This document shows positions 1 to 5,051 of a DNA stretch of 5,051 nucleotides, piece after piece (within the stretch, counting starts at the first letter, position 1; every line of letters begins with the position of its first letter). The translations under genes and the position numbers were made by a program. A model generated the notes under the pieces. That model was not told the origin of the DNA and made no database searches. It saw only the letters and a list, made by a program, of their open reading frames with translations. This DNA is from JBBQKP01 sp038326995 (GTDB taxonomy: Bacteria > Planctomycetota > Phycisphaerae > Tepidisphaerales > Tepidisphaeraceae): NCBI GenBank assembly GCA_038326995.1, contig JBBQKP010000232.1:1-5051 (forward strand), written 5' to 3'.

Positions 1-1
1 C

Positions 2-727
2 CCGCGCGAAGGCATGCAGGGAATCAGCCCGCGATACATCCAGGACAAAATCAGCAACGCGCTCGTCGGCGGGCAGGCGCAGCAGGAAAAGAGCATCAAC
101 CCGTTCATGGTCATGAACGAACTCGAGGGCGGGCTATCGCACCACTCGCTCATCACCGACGAGGAACTTAAAAAAGAGTACCGAGAAATTTTGTCCGTCG
201 TTCGTGAAGAGTATGAAGACATCATCAAGGGCGAAGTGCAGCGGGCCATCAGCGCGGACGAGGATGCGATCAAACGACTCGCGGCCAACTACATTGAGAG
301 CGTTCGCGCGTACACGCAGCACGAGCGTGTGAAGAATCGTTTCACGGGCCGCGAGGATGAGCCCGACGAGAGGCTGATGCGGTCGATCGAAGAAAAGATC
401 GACATTCCCGACGCGAGAAAAGACGACTTTCGTCAGGAGATCATGAACTACATCGGCGCGCTCGCCTTGGACGGCAAACGATTCGAGTACAGCACCAACG
501 CTCGGCTGCTGAAGGCCTTGGAGCTCAAGCTTTTCGAGGACCAGCGCGACACGATCAAGCTGAAAAATCTCGTGAGTTCCGTCGTGGACGAAGAGACTCA
601 GCAGAAGATCGATGTGGTGAAACAACGGCTCATCAAATACTTCGGCTACAACGACACGAGCGCGTCGGACGTGCTGAATTATGTGGCGAGCATCTTCGCG
701 CGAGGCGACAGCAAACAAGACGACTGA
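2..727 (+). CDS. prkA: PrkA-family AAA+ serine protein kinase, C-terminal part (5' truncated by window)
   Basis: The reading frame is open from base 2 and ends in TGA at 725-727. The visible 241 residues are the C-terminal third or so of a PrkA/YeaG protein, a family usually about 640-690 residues long with an N-terminal AAA+ ATPase domain and a C-terminal PrkA domain. The family is recognised from the strongly conserved opening EGMQGISPRYIQDKISNAL, followed by a long charged helical region with the typical segments SINPFMVMNELEGGL, EEYEDIIKGEVQ and RLIKYFGYNDTSASDVLNY. The ATG at 14 lies inside this conserved block, so it is an internal methionine and not the start. PrkA is a cytoplasmic enzyme tied to stress, starvation or sporulation responses; a Bacillus homologue has also been reported to act as a protease. 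In many bacteria prkA is followed by a DUF444 (yeaH) gene and a SpoVR gene. Neither follows here; a hairpin repeat and a small membrane protein gene come next. The family call is firm, but the ATPase residues are outside the window. Confidence 0.95.
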   Translation, partial: PREGMQGISPRYIQDKISNALVGGQAQQEKSINPFMVMNELEGGLSHHSLITDEELKKEYREILSVVREEYEDIIKGEVQRAISADEDAIKRLAANYIESVRAYTQHERVKNRFTGREDEPDERLMRSIEEKIDIPDARKDDFRQEIMNYIGALALDGKRFEYSTNARLLKALELKLFEDQRDTIKLKNLVSSVVDEETQQKIDVVKQRLIKYFGYNDTSASDVLNYVASIFARGDSKQDD

Positions 728-789
728 AGTAATCCTCGGTCATAACATGATTTTGGAAATAATCACGCCATCTACTGATTCACATCGAA

Positions 790-848
790 CACCGGTCGGA
801 GACCGGTGCCACTGAAATTCTAATGGTGGCACGGGTCTCCGACCTGTG
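790..848. repeat. Long imperfect inverted repeat, REP-like hairpin element A
   Basis: The left arm 790-812 and right arm 826-848 are each 23 bases. They are reverse complements of each other except at two positions, and are separated by a 13-base AT-rich spacer (813-825). Each arm is itself a palindrome: the left is CACCGGTC-GGA-GACCGGTG, and the right has the same form with one change. This gives a hairpin built from two smaller hairpins, the form of REP/BIME-type elements. Similar 'cggagaccggtgccac' palindromes recur from memory in planctomycete-type genomes, but that cannot be tested from one window. The element begins 62 bases after the prkA stop and is followed by TTCTTTT at 851-857, so it could also stop prkA transcription. 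Confidence 0.8.
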
Positions 849-901
849 CGTTCTTTTACTTAGAACCAACCGACATTTTAGACGCGATAAAGCACGTTCT
901 T

Positions 902-1147
902 ATGCCATCACTCTTCAAATCTCCGGCGTTGGTGCTCGTGGTGTGCGGACTGCTTGCCCTGGCATTTTTTATTGTCAGCGATCCGCAGTTGGGTTTCGGC
1001 CTGCGCATGGACGGCCGCGAGCTTGGGAACGTGATCGACGCCGCCAATGACGCTCGCTGGGCGACGATCACGGGGATCGCGGGCTCGGCGTTCGTGGTCG
1101 TTCTTGGAATCTGGCTTCTGATGCGACGCGGTCCGGCGCGGGTATGA
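902..1147 (+). CDS. Small two-helix membrane protein, hypothetical
   Basis: This 81-residue product is not one I recognise. It has two hydrophobic stretches, about residues 7-26 (ALVLVVCGLLALAFFIV) and 57-73 (GIAGSAFVVVLGIWLL). They flank a polar loop of about 30 residues with several Asp, Arg and Asn, and the protein ends in a short basic tail (MRRGPARV). This layout predicts an inner-membrane protein with two spans, and the basic tail suggests a cytoplasmic C-terminus. The ATG at 902 is chosen because the first helix follows directly after it. No Shine-Dalgarno sequence precedes it. A weak -10-like GATAAA at 886-891 would give a very short leader, but it has no matching -35 box. The overlapping frame from 823 starts inside hairpin element A and looks like chance. 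The gene is supported mainly by its coherent hydrophobic pattern. Confidence 0.62.
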   Translation: MPSLFKSPALVLVVCGLLALAFFIVSDPQLGFGLRMDGRELGNVIDAANDARWATITGIAGSAFVVVLGIWLLMRRGPARV

Positions 1148-1156
1148 AGCCCGCAT

Positions 1157-1498
1157 TTACTTACGATCGTAATAACCGCCTGAAGTGCTTCCGCGGTTGT
1201 CGTAGCTGCGGTCGTCGTACCTTCGATCGTCAGATCGGCGGTCTTCCTGCTTACGTTTTTTGTTGTCGGACGCGTTGCCGATCAGAGCACCGCCCGCAGC
1301 CCCGGCACCCGCGCCGATGAGAGCGCCGGTCGCGCCGTGTCCGCCCGCATTGTTGCCGATGATCGCGCCGCCGAGTGCGCCGACGCCCGCGCCAAGCAGA
1401 GCGCCGGTCTGGGTGTCATTAGCGCATCCGCCGATGAGTAGAGACAAGCCGAGGATTGCGACGACGGATGAACGATTGATGGATCGACGATTTTTCAT
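1157..1498 (-). CDS. Glycine-zipper lipoprotein
   Basis: This 113-residue protein starts with a lipoprotein signal peptide: basic residues 2-9, a hydrophobic core about 12-22, and a lipobox-like IGGC with the lipidation Cys at residue 25. Two copies of a glycine-zipper unit follow, about residues 32-53 (GALLGAGVGALGGAIIGN) and 58-79 (GALIGAGAGAAGGALIGN). They pack Gly every four or so residues, as in the glycine-zipper families found in outer-membrane lipoproteins. The tail from residue 80 is highly charged and low in complexity, with Asp-Arg-Tyr repeats (DDRRYDDRSYDNR). The protein is likely anchored in the outer membrane or periplasm; its exact role is unknown. The start is well supported by AGGAAA at 1503-1508, four bases from the ATG. 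It lies 45 bases downstream of the PilZ gene on the same strand and could be co-transcribed with it. Confidence 0.85.
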   Translation of the reverse strand: MKNRRSINRSSVVAILGLSLLIGGCANDTQTGALLGAGVGALGGAIIGNNAGGHGATGALIGAGAGAAGGALIGNASDNKKRKQEDRRSDDRRYDDRSYDNRGSTSGGYYDRK

Positions 1499-1502
1499 GG
1501 TG

Positions 1503-1508
1503 TTTCCT
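1503..1508 (-). promoter_or_regulatory. Ribosome binding site of the glycine-zipper lipoprotein gene
   Basis: AGGAAA on the minus strand lies four bases before the ATG at 1498. It is one of only two clear Shine-Dalgarno sequences in the window, and it fixes the start of this gene. Confidence 0.65.
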
Positions 1509-1543
1509 GTAGCTGTTAGACACTTGAACTGAGGGAAGGTGAG

Positions 1544-1867
1544 TCAGCCCACCTTACCGAATATGCCGTCGATCCTGCCCGCGCGATCGGCGACGAAGGT
1601 AATGCCCAGATGATAGCCGCCGTCTTGGGTTGGTGTGCATCGTGTGACGCGTGCCATGCGAGGAAATCGCATTGGCCCCATGCCCACGCGCAGGGTGAGG
1701 ACGGCCTCGTTGGCGAAAGGTTTGGCGGACTTTACGCCCGCGCCGAGGGTCGAAACGTCGAAGAGTTGCACGGGGTGTGACTCGCCGCCCAGCAGAATCC
1801 AGCCCGGCGTGTGGGGCTGCTTCGAACGGGCTGCCTTTCGGCGCTCGGATGGATGCTCTTCAGTCAC
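1544..1867 (-). CDS. Short PilZ-domain protein, putative c-di-GMP receptor
   Basis: With a GTG start at 1867 the product has 107 residues. It carries both PilZ signature motifs: RxxxR at residues 10-14 (in ERRKAAR) and DxSxxG at 37-42 (DVSTLG). The spacing fits, and the beta-rich body that follows ends in GGYHLGITFV. In this family the motifs bind cyclic di-GMP, so the protein is likely a small cytoplasmic c-di-GMP receptor or adaptor; its partner is not shown. The start is uncertain. The frame stays open to a TTG at 1996, giving 150 residues, but that longer N-terminus is read through hairpin element B (SASKLAATR is simply its translation). The region between has no in-frame ATG; TTG at 1897 and GTG at 1867 are the options. 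GTG at 1867 puts the RxxxR motif close to the N-terminus, as in many single-domain PilZ proteins, though it lacks a clear Shine-Dalgarno sequence. Confidence 0.82.
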   Translation of the reverse strand: MTEEHPSERRKAARSKQPHTPGWILLGGESHPVQLFDVSTLGAGVKSAKPFANEAVLTLRVGMGPMRFPRMARVTRCTPTQDGGYHLGITFVADRAGRIDGIFGKVG

Positions 1868-1948
1868 ACCACATTTATCGAACGAATCTTCACGCAAGTT
1901 GAGATGCGGGAATTCATTCGACCATAGGCAAGATAGGAATTTCCTTCG

Positions 1949-2020
1949 CGTAGCCGCCAGCTTGCTGGCGCTTGATGCGCAAACCGAGTCCGACAAAGCG
2001 CTAGCAAGCTGGCGGCTACG
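1949..2020. repeat. Long near-perfect inverted repeat, REP-like hairpin element B
   Basis: The arms 1949-1973 and 1996-2020 are 25 bases each and reverse complementary apart from one position. The spacer is 22 bases (1974-1995). The left arm contains the smaller palindrome CGCCAGC-TT-GCTGGCG, and the right arm has the same with one change. The nested palindrome design is the same as in element A, but the sequence is unrelated. The element sits 16 bases after the rarD stop codon and before the PilZ gene, so it may shield or end the rarD transcript. There is no U-tract typical of an intrinsic terminator. I believe this 'tagccgccagcttgctggcg' type recurs in planctomycete and related genomes, from memory only. 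Confidence 0.82.
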
Positions 2021-2036
2021 TAGTTCTTTTCGATCC

Positions 2037-2933
2037 TCAACCAGGCTTTGGTCGATTACTTCGATAAATCGTATCGATGGAAAAGACGAGCAGCGCGATC
2101 CAGATCAGGCCGAAACACGCGAGTTGAACCTTGCCGACGGTTTCGCCGTAGTAGAGCGTCGCCAGGGCGAACTGACAGGTCGGGCCCAGGTATTGAAGGA
2201 AGCCGATCGTGGAGAGTTGAAGCCGTCTGGCGGCGATGCCAAAGAGCACGAGCGGGATCGCCGTCACCGCGCCCGAAAACGACAGAAATATCCATATCAG
2301 CGGCGAGTGGTCGATGCCCCTGGTTTGCGGCAAGACGGCGAGCGCGATGCCCGCGGGCAAGAGCAGGAGACACTCCACAGTGAGCGCGGGCACGGCCTGT
2401 AGAGACAGACGCTTTCTGATCAGCGCGTAAAACGAAAACGACGTCGCAAGGCCCAGCGCGATCCAGGGCACCTCGCCCAGAATCGCGATTTGGATGGCCA
2501 CCGCGAGGCACGCGAGCACCACCGCGATCACCTGCGCAATACGCAGCCGCTCGCCCAAAACCACCACGCCCAGCGCGACCTGAAATAGTGGAGTGATGAA
2601 ATAACCCAGGCTGCACTGAACGATCTGTCCCCTTCCGACGGCCCAGATGAAGATCAGCCAGTTGCAGCTCACCAGAATCGCCGTCAGCAGCAGGCACGCG
2701 ACGAGTGGCCTTGATCGCAGGATTCGGATTAATTCAGTGAAACCGGTTGTGAAATAGAGAAAAGCCAGGAGGCAGACGACTGAGCCGACGACACGAAACC
2801 CGACTATTTCCAGAGCACCAACGCCGCCGAGCTGTTTGAAAAAGAGGACTGCGATCAAGCCCCAGAACAGGTACGCGCCGATGCCCGCGAAGACGCCGAT
2901 ACGGTCGGACTGTTTTTGAGTTTCAAGGAGCAT
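2037..2933 (-). CDS. rarD: RarD-type EamA/DMT-superfamily transporter
   Basis: This 298-residue protein matches the usual RarD length of about 300 and is hydrophobic throughout, with about ten predicted membrane spans in two EamA halves. Recognised family motifs are NWLIFIWAV (91-99), SLGYFITPL (108-116), GERL (127-130), and the second-half signature ARRLQLSTIGFLQYLGPT (235-252) followed by YYGE (261-264). RarD proteins are inner-membrane members of the drug/metabolite transporter superfamily. The name comes from a link to chloramphenicol sensitivity, but the true substrate is generally unknown and should not be inferred here. The ATG at 2933 precedes a polar N-terminus and then the first span, which fits the family, though no Shine-Dalgarno sequence is visible. 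It lies 80 bases downstream of the DUF456 gene on the same strand and may or may not share its transcript. Hairpin element B follows it. Confidence 0.93.
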   Translation of the reverse strand: MLLETQKQSDRIGVFAGIGAYLFWGLIAVLFFKQLGGVGALEIVGFRVVGSVVCLLAFLYFTTGFTELIRILRSRPLVACLLLTAILVSCNWLIFIWAVGRGQIVQCSLGYFITPLFQVALGVVVLGERLRIAQVIAVVLACLAVAIQIAILGEVPWIALGLATSFSFYALIRKRLSLQAVPALTVECLLLLPAGIALAVLPQTRGIDHSPLIWIFLSFSGAVTAIPLVLFGIAARRLQLSTIGFLQYLGPTCQFALATLYYGETVGKVQLACFGLIWIALLVFSIDTIYRSNRPKPG

Positions 2934-3005
2934 GAAGGACTAAGTCGGGAGGGGAAGGAACATAGAGCAAAAAGTTCAGAACCGCACGAAATCTGTTTCT
3001 CAATT

Positions 3006-3022
3006 CACAACTTTTAGTTGTG
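3006..3022. repeat. Small perfect inverted repeat at the end of the DUF456 gene
   Basis: CACAACT (3006-3012) and AGTTGTG (3016-3022) form a 7-base stem with a 3-base loop that contains part of the TAA stop of the DUF456 gene. It overlaps an 8-base tandem repeat, GTTGTGCA at 3017-3024 and 3025-3032 with a partial third copy to 3038. No T-run follows on the minus strand, so a terminator role is doubtful. Confidence 0.4.
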
Positions 3023-3649
3023 CAGTTGTGCAGTTGTCGCGGGCTGGGTTGCGGGCTGTAATTGCAAAAGCGGGAACGCCGCGGCGAGTGTGAGAACCGC
3101 CATCGCGCAACCGAAAGCGGTTTTGATCAGGATGCCCAGAGCACGCCCTTTTGCCGCGCCGATGCCGACCTTTGCAGAGTCGCCAGAAGTCTTACCGGCG
3201 AGTGCTTCGACGCCGAACGCACCGACGAAGCTGCCGACGATCGAACCAATGATCGTGCCCACAATCGGAAAGATCGGCGTACCTAAAATCCCGCCCACGA
3301 GTCCGCCCACTATAGCGCCGACCATTCCGCGTTTCGTGCCGCCGGCCTTCTTCGAACCGGCCGCGCCGGCGACGAACTCGATCACCTCCGCAAGCACGCC
3401 CATCACCACCAGCGCGACGATGACGCTCCAGCCGATGCCGACGCCGATGCCCGTGTACAACGCGTGTGCGATCGCACCGAAGACGATCAGCCAGATGCCG
3501 GGCAGGCCCAGCAGATTCAGCAGCAGTCCCGCGATGCACGCGAGCACGAGCAGGAGATAAATGATCCAGTCCAGGCCCGTGGACAGGCCGCCCGAGAGGC
3601 TGTTGAACACGCCGCCGAAGAAGCTCGCGAAAATGTTTAGGCCCGTCAT
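3014..3649 (-). CDS. DUF456-family membrane protein
   Basis: The product has 211 residues. It is highly hydrophobic: spans at about 27-45 (DWIIYLLLVLACIAGLLL), 48-67, and 71-91 lead into the family signature AEVIEFVAGAAGSKKAGGTK (87-106), here with two lysines. A Gly-rich pair of helices follows (about 107-150: GMVGAIVGGLVGGILG and GTIIGSIVGSFVGAFGVEAL), then a last span about 170-195. This order is typical of DUF456, an inner-membrane family without a known function. The tail LQLQPATQPATTAQLHN is low in complexity and encoded by short direct repeats. The start is the ATG at 3649, whose last two bases with the next two form the ATGA overlap with the TGA of the upstream sigma-like gene, a sign of translational coupling. 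The frame remains open upstream to 3760, but that extension lies wholly within the upstream gene and reads as Arg-rich nonsense. Confidence 0.88.
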   Translation of the reverse strand: MTGLNIFASFFGGVFNSLSGGLSTGLDWIIYLLLVLACIAGLLLNLLGLPGIWLIVFGAIAHALYTGIGVGIGWSVIVALVVMGVLAEVIEFVAGAAGSKKAGGTKRGMVGAIVGGLVGGILGTPIFPIVGTIIGSIVGSFVGAFGVEALAGKTSGDSAKVGIGAAKGRALGILIKTAFGCAMAVLTLAAAFPLLQLQPATQPATTAQLHN

Positions 3650-4368
3650 GACCAAACACGATACGCCACCACCGCCGCGATGGCGATCAGGGCAACTGTT
3701 ATAACGGTGACGAGCACGCGGCGAATTTTGCGTTTGACCACGATCGGCCGGCCGAGCCATTGGACGCGTTTTGCCGTCTCATCCTCTCGCGGCGAGAGGT
3801 GCTGATACGCGATACGAAGCCGCTTGAGTTGGACATCATATGTCTCGCCCGCCACGAGCCTGAGCTGCTGTATCGCTTCAAGCAGGTGCTGCTGGGCGGC
3901 GGTCTTTGAGCAGTCCATCGACACCGCGACCAGCCGCGGATCGAGTCTTTCGCATTCGCTTAGAACAAACGCCTCGCGCTGCTGGAAGGAGAGCGTCCGA
4001 AGCGCGCGAATGAACGCGACGTATTCCGTTGTCGGCTTGTCGAAGGCGGCGATCAGCGCGTCGGGCTTGCCGAGCGTTTCGCGCGCGTCGGTCGATCGGA
4101 CGAGCAAAATCGCGTGGTGCAAAAACCAACGGTCGGCCTCGTCGGAGTCGATCCACTTTGTGCACATCGGCCTGGCGCGTCGCAGCAACTGCCTCGATAC
4201 CGCCGCCGCGAAGCCGCTCGTCCCGCCCAAAGCGGCGGCGATCCGCACCGACGCGGGCCACCGCTTCTGCGCGCTCTCTGTCAGAATTTCTATCGCGTCA
4301 GCCGACATGCGTGTTGAGATTACATGGCCATTTGCAAAACGCCGCATCACTTCATCCATGGCACTCAC
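3646..4368 (-). CDS. Sigma-70 region 4-like protein with C-terminal membrane anchor
   Basis: This 240-residue protein has three visible parts. Residues about 1-118 are of unclear fold; RWFLHHAILLVRSTDARE (80-97) is a notable conserved-looking block. Residues about 121-170 match the sigma-70 region 4 pattern of ECF sigma factors: ALRTLSFQQREAFVL, then an acidic turn and a helix-turn-helix-like stretch ending LEAIQQLR. Residues 217-236 form a single membrane helix (LVTVITVALIAIAAVVAY) preceded by the basic KRKIRR. No convincing region 2 is seen, and the would-be recognition helix (TAAQQHLLEA) lacks the usual basic residues, so it may no longer act as a sigma factor. The likely placement is cytoplasmic, anchored at the inner membrane. 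The start is GTG at 4368, supported by AGGA at 4374-4377 five bases away; the ATG at 4359 is too far from it. It overlaps the DUF456 gene by four bases. Confidence 0.78.
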   Translation of the reverse strand: MSAMDEVMRRFANGHVISTRMSADAIEILTESAQKRWPASVRIAAALGGTSGFAAAVSRQLLRRARPMCTKWIDSDEADRWFLHHAILLVRSTDARETLGKPDALIAAFDKPTTEYVAFIRALRTLSFQQREAFVLSECERLDPRLVAVSMDCSKTAAQQHLLEAIQQLRLVAGETYDVQLKRLRIAYQHLSPREDETAKRVQWLGRPIVVKRKIRRVLVTVITVALIAIAAVVAYRVWS

Positions 4369-4373
4369 ATCAT

Positions 4374-4377
4374 TCCT
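4374..4377 (-). promoter_or_regulatory. Ribosome binding site for the sigma-like gene (decides GTG start)
   Basis: AGGA on the minus strand lies five bases before GTG 4368. It favours that start over the in-frame ATG at 4359, which would be 14 bases away. Confidence 0.55.
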
Positions 4378-4385
4378 GCTATTAT
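4377..4385 (+). promoter_or_regulatory. Possible extended -10 promoter element for the alpha/beta hydrolase gene
   Basis: TGC-TATTAT on the plus strand matches the extended -10 form TGnTATAAT with one change. With normal spacing transcription would begin near 4392, only about three bases before the ATG at 4395. No good -35 box is present, which extended -10 promoters can tolerate. The gene has no Shine-Dalgarno sequence, so a leaderless or near-leaderless transcript fits. This is a single short match in AT-rich intergenic DNA and could be chance. Confidence 0.35.
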
Positions 4386-4394
4386 CTCAAACAC

Positions 4395-5051
4395 ATGTCA
4401 AGCTTTTTTGAAACACCCCACTCGCGCATCGCCTACACCGACTCCGGCCCGCCGGGCGCTCACGCGATTCTCCTGCTCCACGGCTTTCCGCTTTCGAGCG
4501 GCGTGTTCGATGTACTGTTGCCAGAGCTGACTTCGACCTTCCGCGTCATCGCGCCCGACATGCCGGGCTTCGGCCAGAGCAGCACCGTCGGCCCGTTTTC
4601 AATGACGTCCGTCGCACGCGACTGCGCGGCACTGATGACGTCGCTCAAGATCGGCTCATTCGCGGCCGCGGGCTTGTCGATGGGCGGGTATGTCGCGCTC
4701 GAAATGGCGGCATCGTTTCGCGATCTTCTTTCGCACCTCATCCTGATCGACACCAAGGCCAGTGCGGATGATGAAACCGCACGCGACAATCGCGACAGCT
4801 TCGTTCGCGTCGTGCGTGAAAAAGGCGGCCGCGCGATTGTCGATCTCATGATGCCAAAAATGCTCGCGCCGATTTCAAACCAACTGGCAGTTCATCCGCG
4901 CGAGCAGGAACTTCGCGACATCATGCAGCAGATCTCGCCCCTCACGATCGAGTACGCGAGCTGCGCGATGCGGGATCGCCGCGATTTCACAGCCCTGCTT
5001 TCGTCCATGGGTTTGAAGACGCAGGTCATCGTGGGCGAGCACGACGCGATC
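4395..5051 (+). CDS. Alpha/beta hydrolase, N-terminal part (3' truncated by window)
   Basis: The frame opens with ATG at 4395 and stays open for 219 codons to the window end. The protein shows the alpha/beta hydrolase fold in order: strand LLLHGFP (26-32, oxyanion-hole HGFP), DMPGFGQS (55-62), the nucleophile elbow GLSMGG with Ser95, the strand ILIDTKAS (116-123), a cap region with several Met and charged residues (about 125-200), and VIVGEHDAI (211-219) where Asp217 is the expected catalytic acid. The catalytic His would lie beyond the window. It resembles small cytoplasmic hydrolases of the MhpC/BioH/esterase type; the substrate cannot be told from these motifs. There is no signal peptide. 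It is divergent from the sigma-like gene with 26 bases between start codons, and no Shine-Dalgarno sequence precedes it. Confidence 0.93.
   Translation, partial: MSSFFETPHSRIAYTDSGPPGAHAILLLHGFPLSSGVFDVLLPELTSTFRVIAPDMPGFGQSSTVGPFSMTSVARDCAALMTSLKIGSFAAAGLSMGGYVALEMAASFRDLLSHLILIDTKASADDETARDNRDSFVRVVREKGGRAIVDLMMPKMLAPISNQLAVHPREQELRDIMQQISPLTIEYASCAMRDRRDFTALLSSMGLKTQVIVGEHDAI

Noticed and set aside
134..718. Long minus-strand open frame (194 codons) opposite prkA
   Set aside because: The plus-strand frame has unmistakable PrkA family sequence; the opposite frame is a GC-rich shadow without recognisable domains.
823..1050. Plus-strand open frame beginning in hairpin element A
   Set aside because: Its first residues are translated repeat, the rest is Arg/Gly-rich without pattern, and it overlaps the more convincing two-helix membrane protein.
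1536..1555. Stem AAGGTG/CACCTT at the end of the PilZ gene as a terminator
   Set aside because: The stem is only six bases, it overlaps the stop codon, and no T-run follows on the minus strand.
790..2020. The two hairpin elements as a CRISPR array or as ends of one mobile element
   Set aside because: The two elements have unrelated sequence, there is no regular repeat-spacer pattern, and the genes between them are ordinary with no transposase.
1635..2402. Plus-strand open frame of 255 codons opposite the PilZ and rarD genes
   Set aside because: It runs across element B and opposite two genes with clear family motifs; its protein is charged low-information sequence.
3018..3560. Plus-strand open frame of 180 codons opposite the DUF456 gene
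   Set aside because: The Pro/Ala/Thr-rich product is what antisense reading of a Gly/Val/Ile-rich membrane gene gives; DUF456 is clearly on the minus strand.
3650..3760. Longer start (ATG 3760) for the DUF456 gene
   Set aside because: The extra 37 residues lie within the sigma-like gene and are Arg-rich with no family match, whereas ATG 3649 gives the classical ATGA overlap.
4381..4401. Minus-strand promoter from TTGACA (4401-4396) and GATAAT (4386-4381) for the sigma-like gene
   Set aside because: The spacing is nine bases instead of about 17, and no -10 box is found at the proper distance.

Overview
The window looks like ordinary chromosome of a moderately GC-rich, Gram-negative-type bacterium. 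A lipoprotein signal with a lipobox points to a diderm. The two long hairpin repeats, the mostly poor Shine-Dalgarno signals and a membrane-anchored sigma-region-4-like protein are what I would expect in the Planctomycetota or a close relative. That placement is inference from general character; no rRNA or marker gene in the window settles it.

Layout: (1) 2-727 (+) is the C-terminal part of a PrkA-type AAA+ serine protein kinase, cut off by the window start. (2) 728-901 is non-coding and holds a long inverted repeat (790-848). (3) 902-1147 (+) encodes a small two-helix membrane protein. (4) Five genes then read on the minus strand. In transcription order they are a sigma-region-4-like membrane-anchored protein (4368-3646), a DUF456 membrane protein (3649-3014, overlapping the previous gene by 4 bases), a RarD/EamA transporter (2933-2037), a short PilZ-domain protein (1867-1544) and a glycine-zipper lipoprotein (1498-1157). 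A second, unrelated inverted repeat (1949-2020) lies between rarD and the PilZ gene. (5) 4395-5051 (+) is the start of an alpha/beta hydrolase, cut off by the window end and divergent from the sigma-like gene with only 26 bases between start codons.

How the genes work together: the only pair with strong evidence of shared expression is the sigma-like gene and the DUF456 gene, coupled by an ATGA overlap. The other minus-strand genes are separated by gaps of 45 to 169 bases and may have their own promoters. PrkA (stress signalling), PilZ (c-di-GMP binding) and the sigma-like protein are all regulatory types, but nothing here links them in one pathway.

No tRNA, rRNA, CRISPR array, insertion sequence, phage gene or obvious defence system was seen. 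The items most worth following up are the two hairpin repeat elements, the sigma-like/TM plus DUF456 pair, and the very tight divergent start at 4369-4394.
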